A DNA stretch of 64,000 bases from NCBI RefSeq assembly GCF_029846715.1, contig NZ_JARVWW010000026.1:1-64000 (forward strand), written 5' to 3'. The notes beneath the pieces were generated by a model, which had not been told where the DNA came from, made no database searches, and was given only the letters and a program-made list of their open reading frames with translations. Positions within the stretch are counted from its first letter, which is position 1. Every line of letters starts with the position of its first letter. A program made the position numbers and the translations under genes. Positions 8,607 through 16,771 of the stretch are shown here, piece by piece. Source of the DNA: Bradyrhizobium nivariense. GTDB lineage: Bacteria; Pseudomonadota; Alphaproteobacteria; Rhizobiales; Xanthobacteraceae.

Positions 8607-9236
8607 ATGTCGAGCCTCACAGTTACCGACGAGCAGGTTAGCGCCGCCCCGGCCAAAGTGATCCAGCCGGCCTGGGTCCGGGTCATGCACTGGGTCAACG
8701 CCCTCGCCATGATCCTGATGATCCTGTCTGGCTGGCAGATCTACAATGCCTCGCCGCTGTTCGGTTTCAGCTTTCCGCGCAACTACACGCTCGGCGGCTG
8801 GCTCGGCGGCGGCCTGCTCTGGCATTTTGCGGCGATGTGGCTGTTGATGATCAACGGCCTCGCCTATCTCGTCACGGGTTTCGCCACCGGCCGCTTCCGG
8901 AAAAAACTGCTGCCGATCACCCCGTCCGGCGTGCTTCACGATGTCAGGGCGGCGCTGACCTTCAAGCTCGGCCATGCCGATCTCACCGTCTACAATTACA
9001 TCCAGCGCCTGCTCTATGCCGGCATCATTCTGGTCGGCGTGCTCATCGTGCTATCGGGGCTGGGGATGTGGAAGCCGGTGCAGCTGCACTGGCTCGTGAG
9101 CCTGTTCGGCGACTATCCGACCGCGCGCTACGTCCATTTCTTCTGCATGGCCGCGATCTGCGCCTTCCTCGTCATTCACGTTGTGCTCGCGCTGCTGGTG
9201 CCGAAGAGCCTGCGCGCGATGATCATCGGTCGTTGA
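8607..9236 (+). CDS. Cytochrome b561-type membrane protein (electron partner of the downstream oxidoreductase)
   Basis: A 209-residue di-haem cytochrome b of the bacterial b561 / hydrogenase-cytochrome-b-like family with four main membrane helices. Candidate haem histidines are seen in VMHWVN near residue 28, in LLWHF near residue 73, and in the last helices (YVHFF, LVIHVVLAL). The ATG at 8607 is chosen because GGACGGA sits at ribosome-binding distance; an upstream in-frame start lacks this. Fourteen bp downstream begins a molybdopterin oxidoreductase, so this protein probably moves electrons between that periplasmic enzyme and the quinone pool. The pairing resembles MsrP/MsrQ or SorAB-like systems, but it is neither exactly. 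Confidence 0.9.
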   Translation: MSSLTVTDEQVSAAPAKVIQPAWVRVMHWVNALAMILMILSGWQIYNASPLFGFSFPRNYTLGGWLGGGLLWHFAAMWLLMINGLAYLVTGFATGRFRKKLLPITPSGVLHDVRAALTFKLGHADLTVYNYIQRLLYAGIILVGVLIVLSGLGMWKPVQLHWLVSLFGDYPTARYVHFFCMAAICAFLVIHVVLALLVPKSLRAMIIGR

Positions 9237-9250
9237 GCGGAGAGAGAACC

Positions 9251-10033
9251 ATGGCCAAGCGCTCATTCCTGATCCCCGGCGTCGACAAGCGGCTGCTGAT
9301 CAAGGACTCCATCAAGACGATGCCTGATGTCAGCCGCCGCCGCTTCATCGCGGGCGGCGCCAGCCTGGGTGCGCTGACGCTGCTCACCGGCTGCGACGTG
9401 ATCGACTCGTCCTCCGCCGAGGAGATGCTGAAGACGGTTTCGAAATTCAACGACGCCGTACAGGATTTCATCTTCAATCCCGACGCGCTGGCGCCGACGT
9501 TTCCCGAGAGCGCGATCACCAAGCCGTTTCCGTTCAACGCCTATTACGATCTCGACGACGCGCCGGATGTCGACGGTGCCGACTGGAAGCTCGAAGTCCG
9601 CGGCCTCGTCGACAACAAGAAGTCGTGGACGCTTCCGGAATTGTACAAGCTGCCGCAGGTCACGCAGATCACGCGTCACATCTGCGTCGAGGGCTGGAGC
9701 GCGATCGGCAGCTGGACCGGCACGCCCATGCGCGACTTCCTCAAGCTGATCGGCGCCAACACGCGTGCAAAATACGTCTGGTTCCAGTGCGCCGACAAGG
9801 ACGGCTACAACTCCCCGCTCGACATGCGCACCGCGCTGCATCCGCAAACCCAGATGACGTTCAAATACGCGGGCGAGATCCTGCCGCGCGCGTATGGGTT
9901 TCCAATGAAGATCCGCGTCCCGACCAAGCTCGGCTTCAAGAACCCGAAATACGTGGTGTCGATGGAAGTCACCAACGACTACAAGGGCGGCTATTGGGAA
10001 GACCAGGGGTATAATTCGTTCAGCGGGAGTTAG
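9251..10033 (+). CDS. Exported molybdopterin-dependent oxidoreductase (sulfite-oxidase/YedY-like), probable Tat lipoprotein
   Basis: A 260-residue molybdenum-cofactor enzyme of the sulfite-oxidase fold. The molybdenum-ligand cysteine is Cys145 in TRHICVEGWS. An N-terminal Tat motif SRRRFIAGG lies at 28-36, and the hydrophobic stretch ends in LLTGC, a lipobox with Cys48. It is therefore likely folded in the cytoplasm, exported by Tat and lipid-anchored on the periplasmic side. It lacks the C-terminal dimerisation domain of full sulfite oxidases, as YedY does. The substrate is unknown (a sulfoxide or sulfite-like compound is possible). It is cotranscribed with the cytochrome b gene 14 bp upstream. 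Confidence 0.9.
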   Translation: MAKRSFLIPGVDKRLLIKDSIKTMPDVSRRRFIAGGASLGALTLLTGCDVIDSSSAEEMLKTVSKFNDAVQDFIFNPDALAPTFPESAITKPFPFNAYYDLDDAPDVDGADWKLEVRGLVDNKKSWTLPELYKLPQVTQITRHICVEGWSAIGSWTGTPMRDFLKLIGANTRAKYVWFQCADKDGYNSPLDMRTALHPQTQMTFKYAGEILPRAYGFPMKIRVPTKLGFKNPKYVVSMEVTNDYKGGYWEDQGYNSFSGS

Positions 10034-10039
10034 TGTTTT

Positions 10040-10152
10040 GTAGGGTGGGTTGGCCGAAGGCGTAACCCACCAACTCCGTTCGGCAAACGCGGAAGCATGG
10101 TGGCGCCGAGCGGTCTGCGCTTCGCGCAGTCCGCAGGGCTAACCCACCCTAC
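10040..10152. repeat. Paired palindromic repeat, family C (GTAGGGTGGGTT type)
   Basis: The left end reads GTAGGGTGGGTTGGCCGAAG and then GGCGTAACCCACC; the right end reads GGGCTAACCCACCCTAC. Both arms contain inverted GGGTTxG...CxAACCC cores. It lies between convergent genes and overlaps the 3' end of the MFS gene by 4 bp, supplying that gene's stop codon. A second copy is at 15898-16010. Confidence 0.88.
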
Positions 10153-11348
10153 GGCACCGAGCCCTTCGGCCCCACCTTCCGCTGGCACAGCGCCGCAACC
10201 GCGCCCAACGCCAGCAACCCCGCCGACACATTCAGCGCGTAACTCAAACTCCCCAGCGCATCCGTGATCGCGCCGACCACGATCGGCCCCAGCGTCTGTC
10301 CGACGCCGAAGGAGATCGTCATCGCCGCGATCGCGGTCGGCCATTCCTCGTGCGGATAGTTGAAACGGACGAAAGCGGTGGTCGAGCCGACCACGGCGAA
10401 GAAGGCGACGCCGAACACGACCGCCGAGATCGCGAGCCAGGCCGTGGAATTTCCAAGGATCGGAAGCGCCGCGCCGAGCGCGTTGGTGCCGAGGATGATG
10501 GCGGTCGCCAGTCCGCCGCGATCGAGCGCGAGCACGCGACGCCAGGCCCAGGGCGTCACGAAAGCACTCATGCCGATCAGGCCCCAGAACGCGGCCTGCG
10601 CCGTCGCATCGCCGCCGCCGTCGCGGACATAGGCGATCATGAAGGTCATGTAGGAAATGTAGCCCGCGCCGAACAGGAAATAGCCGGCCAGGTAGACCAG
10701 CACCGGGATAATCGCAAAGGAGGCGTGGCTGGCTTCGGTGAAGCGCGCCCTGCTCTCGATGCGGACCAGGAACAGCGGCACCGCCATTGCGGCTGAGAGC
10801 AGCGTCAGCGCCCACCACACGATCCACCACGAGCCCGGTCCGAGCCATTGCAGCGTGAACGGCGCAATCAGCCCGGAGGCCAGGATGCCGACACCGGGGC
10901 CGGCATAGAACAGGCTGAGCAGGAAATTGGCGCGCTCGGGATGTGACTGCGCGATATTGGCGGCGAGCGCACCGCCGGCGACGAAGCCGGCCGCGGCGCC
11001 GATGCCCAGCACCAGCCGCGCCAGGCTCAGCGCGACGAAATTCCCGGTCAGCGCGCAAGTCGCGAGCGCGGCGAGGCAGGCCAGGGTTCCGCCGCGGATC
11101 GCGGCCGCCCAGCCGACGCGCTGGATCAGCCGGGACGCCACAAGCGCGCCCGCGAGGTAGCCGACGGCGTTGATGGTGTTCATGAAACCGGCCGCCGAGT
11201 AGGACCAGCCGAGGTCCTCCCGCATGTCAGGCAGCACCAGCGCATAGGCAAAGCGGCCGATGCCGAGCCCGACCGTCGCCGCCAGCGACAGGATCAGGAT
11301 CAGCCGTGCGGGGTGCGCGTCGGGCGGGGGGCGTTCAGGGGCGTGCAA
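10149..11348 (-). CDS. MFS transporter, YbfB/YjiJ-like
   Basis: Major facilitator of about 399 residues with twelve hydrophobic segments. The GLGIGRFAYALVLPDMRED segment near residues 25-43 is typical of the YbfB/YjiJ group of predicted exporters; the substrate is unknown. I prefer a TTG start at 11348, because GGAG lies at suitable spacing just upstream and the membrane domain starts soon after. A longer TTG-initiated reading to 11426 adds a segment without membrane character. The gene is divergent from leuB, and its stop codon lies inside a family C repeat. Confidence 0.85.
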   Translation of the reverse strand: MHAPERPPPDAHPARLILILSLAATVGLGIGRFAYALVLPDMREDLGWSYSAAGFMNTINAVGYLAGALVASRLIQRVGWAAAIRGGTLACLAALATCALTGNFVALSLARLVLGIGAAAGFVAGGALAANIAQSHPERANFLLSLFYAGPGVGILASGLIAPFTLQWLGPGSWWIVWWALTLLSAAMAVPLFLVRIESRARFTEASHASFAIIPVLVYLAGYFLFGAGYISYMTFMIAYVRDGGGDATAQAAFWGLIGMSAFVTPWAWRRVLALDRGGLATAIILGTNALGAALPILGNSTAWLAISAVVFGVAFFAVVGSTTAFVRFNYPHEEWPTAIAAMTISFGVGQTLGPIVVGAITDALGSLSYALNVSAGLLALGAVAALCQRKVGPKGSVP

Positions 11349-11481
11349 GGGGTACTCCGGCGTCCCGCAGTGTGACAGGCCCCGCCCGACTTGCACAGCG
11401 GCGAGGCCGCAATGGTGTCTTGCCAAGCGCGCAACGCCGCTCTAGCACTCCGGCCGAAATTCGATCTCAGAGGAAACCACC

Positions 11482-12594
11482 ATGGCGACCCACAAACTGC
11501 TGCTGCTCCCCGGCGACGGTATCGGCCCCGAAGTGATGGGCGAGGTGAAGCGGCTGATCGACTGGCTCAATACGGCCGGGATCGCCAAGTTCGAGACCGA
11601 CGCCGGCCTCGTCGGCGGTTCCGCCTATGACGCCCACAAGGTGTCGATCTCGGAAGGCGACATGGCCAAGGCCAAGGACGCCGATGCGGTCATTTTTGGC
11701 GCGGTCGGCGGCCCGAAATGGGATGCCGTGCCCTACGAGGTGCGCCCCGAAGCCGGCCTGTTGCGCCTGCGCAAGGATCTCGGCCTGTTCGCCAACCTCC
11801 GTCCCGCAATGTGCTACCCGGCGCTGGCGGATGCCTCCAGTCTGAAGCGCGAGGCGGTCGAAGGCCTCGACATCGTCATCGTGCGCGAGCTCACCGGCGG
11901 CGTCTATTTCGGCGAGCCCAAGACCATCACCGATCTCGGCAACGGCCAGAAGCGCGCCATCGATACCCAGGTCTACGACACCTATGAGATCGAGCGCATC
12001 GCCCGCGTCGCCTTCGAGCTTGCGAAGAAGCGCAAGAACAAGGTGACGTCGATGGAGAAGCGCAACGTCATGAAGTCGGGCGTGCTCTGGAACGAGGTCG
12101 TGACCCAGGTTCACAAGCGCGAATATGCCGACGTCACGCTCGAGCATCAGCTCGCCGATTCCGGCGGCATGATGCTGGTGAAATGGCCGAAGCAGTTCGA
12201 CGTCATCGTCACCGACAATTTGTTCGGCGACATGCTGTCCGACATCGCCGCGATGCTGACGGGATCGCTCGGCATGCTGCCCTCGGCCTCGCTCGGCGAG
12301 GTCGACGTCAAAAGCAAGAAGCGCAAGGCGCTGTACGAGCCCGTGCACGGCTCGGCGCCTGACATTGCAGGCCAGGGCCTCGCCAATCCGATCGCGATGA
12401 TCTCGTCCTTTGGCATGGCGCTGCGCTATTCCTTCGACATGGGCGATCTCGCCGACAAGGTCGATGCCGCGATCGCCGCGGTGCTGGCCAGCGGCCTGCG
12501 CACCGCCGACATCAAGTCGGACGGCACCACGGCCGCCTCGACCACGCAGATGGGCGAAGCGATCTTGAAGGAATTGCAGAAGCTGCACGCCTGA
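11482..12594 (+). CDS. leuB: 3-Isopropylmalate dehydrogenase
   Basis: Third step of leucine synthesis: NAD-dependent oxidation and decarboxylation of 3-isopropylmalate to 2-oxoisocaproate, in the cytoplasm. The 370-residue length is normal. LLPGDGIGPEV at the start, RELTGGVYFG near residue 138, VTDNLFGDMLSD with the metal-binding aspartates and YEPVHGSAPDIAGQ are all present. AGAGGAAACCACC provides a ribosome site. leuD and leuC lie 7-11 kb away on the other strand, so the pathway genes here are scattered, not in one operon. Confidence 0.98.
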   Translation: MATHKLLLLPGDGIGPEVMGEVKRLIDWLNTAGIAKFETDAGLVGGSAYDAHKVSISEGDMAKAKDADAVIFGAVGGPKWDAVPYEVRPEAGLLRLRKDLGLFANLRPAMCYPALADASSLKREAVEGLDIVIVRELTGGVYFGEPKTITDLGNGQKRAIDTQVYDTYEIERIARVAFELAKKRKNKVTSMEKRNVMKSGVLWNEVVTQVHKREYADVTLEHQLADSGGMMLVKWPKQFDVIVTDNLFGDMLSDIAAMLTGSLGMLPSASLGEVDVKSKKRKALYEPVHGSAPDIAGQGLANPIAMISSFGMALRYSFDMGDLADKVDAAIAAVLASGLRTADIKSDGTTAASTTQMGEAILKELQKLHA

Positions 12595-12603
12595 ACGAGT
12601 TGT

Positions 12604-12682
12604 CGTAGCCCGGATGAGCGCAGCGACATCCGGGGCTTTGACTGCAGCGTTCCCGGGTATCGCTGCGCTCACCCGGGCTACG
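12604..12682. repeat. Palindromic repeat, family D (TAGCCCGGATGAGCGCAGCG type)
   Basis: The left arm reads CGTAGCCCGGATGAGCGCAG and the right arm GCTGCGCTCACCCGGGCTACG, forming a long inverted repeat around CTTTGACTGCAGCGTTCCCG. It lies between leuB and the acetyltransferase gene on the same strand and may act as a 3'-end hairpin for leuB. A near-identical copy is at 47795-47871. Confidence 0.88.
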
Positions 12683-12701
12683 ACTTCATCGGAGCCGGTT
12701 C

Positions 12702-13340
12702 ATGGACACTTCGCATCGACCCAAGATCGCGGAAACAATCATCGATGAAACGGTGCGCCTGCGCGAGGCGCAGATCGGGCGCCGCTGCGAGATCCTGTCC
12801 AACACGCGCATCGAGTTCTCCTCGCTCGGCGACTACTCCTATCTCGGCGAGAACTGCGAGGTCGCCGACGCGGGAATCGGAAAGTTCACGGCCATCGCCA
12901 ACTCGGTGCGGATCGGCGCGCCGAACCATCCGATGGGCCGCCCATCCCAGCATCGCTTCACCTATTGCCCCGAGTATTACGAGGCGACGGCGGCCCGCGA
13001 CCGCGACTTCTTTGCGGACCGTCGCAGCGACCGCGTGATCGTCGGCAATGATTGCTGGATCGGGCACGCCGCCATCCTGCTGCCGGGCGTGAGCGTCGGC
13101 GACGGCGCGGTGATCGCCGCGGGCGCGGTCGTCAGCCGCAACGTTGAGCCCTATACGATCGTCGGCGGCGTTCCGGCGCGCCCCATCCGCCAGCGCTTTC
13201 CTGATTCTGTCGCGGACAGCCTGCGCCGGATCGCCTGGTGGGATTGGCCGGATGAGCTGATCTTCGAGCGCCTGGGCGATTTCCGCTCCGAGGCGATCGA
13301 AGAATTTTGCAGGCGCTACGACCCGGCCGCCAACGCGTAA
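12702..13340 (+). CDS. Hexapeptide-repeat acetyltransferase, resembling the phosphonate-operon family
   Basis: A 212-residue left-handed beta-helix acyltransferase of the xenobiotic acetyltransferase type. Hexapeptide repeats run through residues 20-65 and 105-150 (VGNDCWIGHAAILLPGVSVG, GAVVSRNVEPYTIVGGVPA). The loop NHPMGRPSQHRFTYCPEYYE carries the family histidine. Overall pattern and length resemble the hexapeptide transferases normally found in C-P lyase (phn) operons. No phn gene lies nearby, so that role is an inference from resemblance only; a general antibiotic or sugar O-acetyltransferase is the alternative. It ends in a bidirectional terminator. Confidence 0.82.
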   Translation: MDTSHRPKIAETIIDETVRLREAQIGRRCEILSNTRIEFSSLGDYSYLGENCEVADAGIGKFTAIANSVRIGAPNHPMGRPSQHRFTYCPEYYEATAARDRDFFADRRSDRVIVGNDCWIGHAAILLPGVSVGDGAVIAAGAVVSRNVEPYTIVGGVPARPIRQRFPDSVADSLRRIAWWDWPDELIFERLGDFRSEAIEEFCRRYDPAANA

Positions 13341-13363
13341 GGCGGTTGCATCTCTCACAAACA

Positions 13364-13394
13364 AAAATGGCCGGGCGCGAGCCCGGCCATTTGA
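13364..13394. terminator. Bidirectional intrinsic terminator
   Basis: AAATGGCCGGGC / GCCCGGCCATTT forms a 12-bp perfect stem with a short loop, with A-rich sequence on the left and T on the right. It lies between the convergent acetyltransferase gene and the small secreted-protein gene and can serve both. Confidence 0.8.
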
Positions 13395-13413
13395 TTCGGT
13401 CGATGATTCCGGC

Positions 13414-13791
13414 TCAGTACAGCGGGAAATTCTGCGGATAGCCGCCGACATCGGCCGGCGTGGCGAGCGGCTGACGATCGATCGGACGGTTGAGGTTTTC
13501 GCGGGCGAAGGTCGGATAGCCCACCGCCGGTGGGAAGGCGTAGTCGGAGAACTTGCGGTCGCCCGGATTGACCTCGGTGCCGCCGTCGAGCCAGGAGCGC
13601 TTGCTCACATAGAGGCGGGTACGTCCCTGCTGATAGACCGCGTTGGGGCCGCTCGGTCCGTAATAATGCCGGCCGCGATCGTCATAGCGCTTGGGCTTGG
13701 TGTCGGCCGAGGCCGGCGTCACGAGGCCCATGGCAACCACGGCGCCCGCCGCAAGCCATGTCGCCAATTTGGCAGAGAATTTCGAGCTCAT
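13414..13791 (-). CDS. Small secreted protein of unknown function
   Basis: A 125-residue protein with a clear signal peptide (residues 1-28, cleavage after TPASA). The mature part is rich in Tyr, Arg, Pro and Gly (RYDDRGRHYYGPSG, ENLNRPIDRQPL, YPQNFPLY at the end) and has no domain I recognise. The ATG at 13791 is chosen because AGGGGACGTG precedes it; the open frame extends 13 codons further without a signal-peptide pattern. It is a single gene between a terminator and the intergenic region of the next minus-strand gene. Confidence 0.8.
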   Translation of the reverse strand: MSSKFSAKLATWLAAGAVVAMGLVTPASADTKPKRYDDRGRHYYGPSGPNAVYQQGRTRLYVSKRSWLDGGTEVNPGDRKFSDYAFPPAVGYPTFARENLNRPIDRQPLATPADVGGYPQNFPLY

Positions 13792-13947
13792 CACGTCCCC
13801 TTCAGGCGGCAGGCCGCCAGTCGATATCACCCCATACTAGCCCGCCCGGGACGGCCGCAACTAGGTCTATTGGGTCACACCAGCGCTGAATAATCGTGCG
13901 CGCCGGCAAAAGTTGCATGGATACCAGCTACTTGAGCTTGATGCGGG

Positions 13948-14736
13948 TCAGAGCGTCCCGCGCAATTGCGCGTTCGCGGCGCCGAGCAGCCAGTCCGACG
14001 AACCCTGGGAAGCGCAGGAGCGGCGCTTCAACTCGGCATGGGCGAACAATTCGGCCAGCTTCGGTTCGTTGCCCGAGGTCAGTAGGGTCAGCCGGTTCAG
14101 CGTGCAGGCGATCGCCGCGCGCCGCGCGGGCAGGCTGTCGCCCTGGCAGGAGAAGCCGGAAATCTGCAGCGCCGGCTCCTCGCTGCGCTTGAGATAACCG
14201 AGGCAGGACGGCATCCCTTGGGTCGTGCCGGTGGGACGGAACAGGACGACAGGCCCGAATTTGGTGTCGATCAGGCCGGCCTGCTCGAGCGGGGTGGTCG
14301 GGCCAAGGCCGATTCGCACAGCCAGGTCGGCGGTCGCCGGACGCGCCACGTCGAATTCGCCGCCTTCCCGGTAGATCTCGAGCTCGGCCATGGGCTTGTC
14401 CGCCTCGCCCGCCCAGCGCATCACGTCCCTGCGGCCGCCTTCGGGATGCCTGAGAATGGTGTAAGAGGCTGTTTTTTCTAATGAATCGAGCCGGCTAAGG
14501 GCGAAGGCCGGATGCGAGCGGTCGGCCGCGCTCCAGCCCGGTTTCAGCGCCGGCTCATCGTCGCGCAAGTTTGGCAGCTGGCCGAGTGCCGCAAGCCCGA
14601 GGATGGCAAACAGCACCAAAGCCCCCACATAGGCGAACAGGCGCGCCAGCGTGCCGACGACCTCGTCGGCGACGGCTGCGAGCGCCAGATGGATCTGGGT
14701 GGGGGTTGCGGCCGTGCTGGCCTCAGGCGACTGCAT
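13948..14736 (-). CDS. Membrane-anchored hypothetical protein
   Basis: A 262-residue protein not assigned to a family. One strong membrane segment spans about residues 33-52 (YVGALVLFAILGLAAL), leaving a short cytoplasmic N-terminus and a roughly 200-residue periplasmic domain with a few cysteines (CLGYLKRSE, SGFSCQGD, IACTLNRL). The domain repeats phrases such as WAGEADKPMAELEIYREGGE, suggesting a folded beta-rich region. It is divergent from asd with 116 bp between starts. Codon use matches its neighbours, so it looks like a genuine resident gene. Confidence 0.82.
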   Translation of the reverse strand: MQSPEASTAATPTQIHLALAAVADEVVGTLARLFAYVGALVLFAILGLAALGQLPNLRDDEPALKPGWSAADRSHPAFALSRLDSLEKTASYTILRHPEGGRRDVMRWAGEADKPMAELEIYREGGEFDVARPATADLAVRIGLGPTTPLEQAGLIDTKFGPVVLFRPTGTTQGMPSCLGYLKRSEEPALQISGFSCQGDSLPARRAAIACTLNRLTLLTSGNEPKLAELFAHAELKRRSCASQGSSDWLLGAANAQLRGTL

Positions 14737-14852
14737 CCACGGCCTTCAGGCATGGTCCAACGTTGTCTTGAGGCCGGTTCTCGCATAGAAGCGCTGCTCT
14801 TCCTGTTTAAGCCTCAGCTTCAGGAAAGAGCTTTTTCGTCGGAGAGTGAACG

Positions 14853-15887
14853 ATGGGTTACAAAGTCGCAGTCGTCGGCGCGACCGGCAATGTCGGACGG
14901 GAAATGCTCAACATCCTCGATGAGCGCAAATTCCCCGCGGACGAGGTGGTGGCCCTGGCGTCACGCCGCAGCATGGGCGTCGAGGTCTCCTACGGCGACC
15001 GCACCCTGAAGGTCAAAGCGCTCGAGCATTACGACTTCTCCGACGTCGACATCTGCCTGATGTCGGCGGGCGGCGAGGTGTCGAAGGAATGGTCGCCCAA
15101 GATCGGCGCCGCCGGCACGGTCGTGATCGACAATTCCTCGGCCTGGCGCATGGACCCGGACGTGCCGTTGATCGTGCCGGAAGTGAATGCGGACGCGACC
15201 GCGGGCTTCAAGAAGAAGAACATCATCGCCAACCCGAACTGCTCGACCGCGCAGCTCGTGGTCGCGCTCAAGCCGCTGCACGACAAGGCCACCATCAAGC
15301 GTGTCGTGGTCTCGACCTATCAGTCGGTGTCGGGCGCCGGCAAGGACGCGATGGACGAATTGTTCTCGCAGACCAAGGCCGTCTACACCAACCAGGAGCT
15401 GATCAGTAAGAAGTTTCCCACCCGCATCGCCTTCAACGTCATTCCCCAAATCGACGTCTTCATGGAGGACGGCTATACCAAGGAAGAGTGGAAGATGATG
15501 GCGGAGACCAAGAAGATGCTTGATCCCAAGATCAAGCTCTCCGCGACCTGCGTGCGGGTGCCGGTGTTCGTCGGCCATTCCGAGGCGGTCAACATCGAGT
15601 TCGAGAATCCGATCACCGCGGACGAAGCGCGCGACATCCTGCGCAAGGCGCCCGGCTGCCTCGTCATCGACAAGCATGAGCCCGGCGGCTACGCCACGCC
15701 ATATGAAGCGGCCGGCGAAGACGCCACCTATATCAGCCGCATCCGCGAGGACGCGACGGTCGAAAACGGTCTCGTGCTGTGGTGCGTGTCGGACAATCTA
15801 CGCAAGGGCGCCGCGCTCAACGCGATCCAGATCGCGGAAGTCCTGATCAACCGCAAGCTGATCAGCGCGAAGAAGAAGGCGGCGTAA
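14853..15887 (+). CDS. asd: Aspartate-semialdehyde dehydrogenase
   Basis: Reduces aspartyl phosphate to aspartate semialdehyde with NADPH, the branch point to lysine, diaminopimelate, threonine and methionine. The 344-residue protein has GATGNVGREML at 8-18, the active-site cysteine in NPNCSTAQL near residue 130, SGAGKDAMDEL, and the histidine region CVRVPVFVGHSEAV. GGAGAG lies 6 bases before the ATG. It stands alone; the pathway partner dapF is 18 kb to the right. Confidence 0.98.
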   Translation: MGYKVAVVGATGNVGREMLNILDERKFPADEVVALASRRSMGVEVSYGDRTLKVKALEHYDFSDVDICLMSAGGEVSKEWSPKIGAAGTVVIDNSSAWRMDPDVPLIVPEVNADATAGFKKKNIIANPNCSTAQLVVALKPLHDKATIKRVVVSTYQSVSGAGKDAMDELFSQTKAVYTNQELISKKFPTRIAFNVIPQIDVFMEDGYTKEEWKMMAETKKMLDPKIKLSATCVRVPVFVGHSEAVNIEFENPITADEARDILRKAPGCLVIDKHEPGGYATPYEAAGEDATYISRIREDATVENGLVLWCVSDNLRKGAALNAIQIAEVLINRKLISAKKKAA

Positions 15888-15897
15888 GAGCTGTCGT

Positions 15898-16010
15898 TGG
15901 GTGGGTTAGCGAAGCGGCCGCGCGAAGTGCGGTCCGCTGAGCGTAACCCACCACTTCTGTTACCGCGGAGATTGAAGAGGTGGGTTACGCCTTCGGCTAA
16001 CCCACCCTAC
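15898..16010. repeat. Paired palindromic repeat, family C, second copy
   Basis: Starts GGGTGGGTTAGCGAAG and ends CTTCGGCTAACCCACCCTAC. The internal GAGCGTAACCCACC and GGTGGGTTACGCC form the second inverted pair. It fills most of the gap between the convergent asd and carbonic anhydrase genes, as the copy at 10040 does between another convergent pair. Confidence 0.88.
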
Positions 16011-16015
16011 GAGAC

Positions 16016-16660
16016 TTACGTCGCCTCGCGCGCGTTCCTGAATTCCTTCGCGATCTTGTCGAGCACGAACAGCGATCCCTCCGCGACGCCGAAATAGGCG
16101 CCGTGCGTCTGCATCTGGCCGGCGTCCACCGCCTTCTGCACGAACGGGAAGGTCATCAGGTTTTCCAGGCTGCGGAACACCGCGGCCTTCTCGATGCGCT
16201 CGACGAATTGCGCCATGGTCTCATGGTCGCGCTGCTCCACCACTTCGCCGGGCTTGATGAACATCTGCATCCATTTGCCGATGAAGTCGCCGGGGGTGAG
16301 CGGCTCGATCTTGTCGACGAAAGCGCGGATGCCGCCGCATTGCGCGTGCCCGAGCACCACGATGTGCTTCACCTTCAGCACCTTCACGGCATATTCCAGC
16401 GCCGCCGAGACGCCATGCGCGTTGCCGTCGGGCTGATATACCGGCACCAGATTGGCGATGTTGCGGACCACGAAGAGCTCGCCCGGGCCGACGTCGAAGA
16501 TCACTTCGGGCGAGACGCGGCTATCGCAGCAGCCGATCACCATCACTTCCGGGAACTGCCCCTTCACCGACAGCTCGCGGTAGCGGGTCTGCTCGGTCGG
16601 CAGCCGCTGGGTGGCGAAGGCCTGGTAGCCTTCCAGCAAATGCTCTGGGAATCCGGTCAT
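16016..16660 (-). CDS. Beta-class carbonic anhydrase
   Basis: Interconverts CO2 and bicarbonate with a zinc ion. The 214-residue protein has the zinc and catalytic residues Cys44, Asp46 and Arg48 in GCCDSRVSPE, and His105 and Cys108 in GHAQCGG. It has no signal peptide, so it is cytoplasmic, probably supplying bicarbonate to carboxylases. It is divergent from the CoA-ester lyase gene, with 111 bp between starts. Confidence 0.96.
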   Translation of the reverse strand: MTGFPEHLLEGYQAFATQRLPTEQTRYRELSVKGQFPEVMVIGCCDSRVSPEVIFDVGPGELFVVRNIANLVPVYQPDGNAHGVSAALEYAVKVLKVKHIVVLGHAQCGGIRAFVDKIEPLTPGDFIGKWMQMFIKPGEVVEQRDHETMAQFVERIEKAAVFRSLENLMTFPFVQKAVDAGQMQTHGAYFGVAEGSLFVLDKIAKEFRNAREAT

Positions 16661-16771
16661 GGCCTATGCCTAATCATATACCGCTGGGGCGAACAAGCCT
16701 TTCGAATAGGCAGGCCAGATGCTATCGGCTTCGGTCAGAATAGAGACGAGGAAACCGGAAGGAACGCTTGC

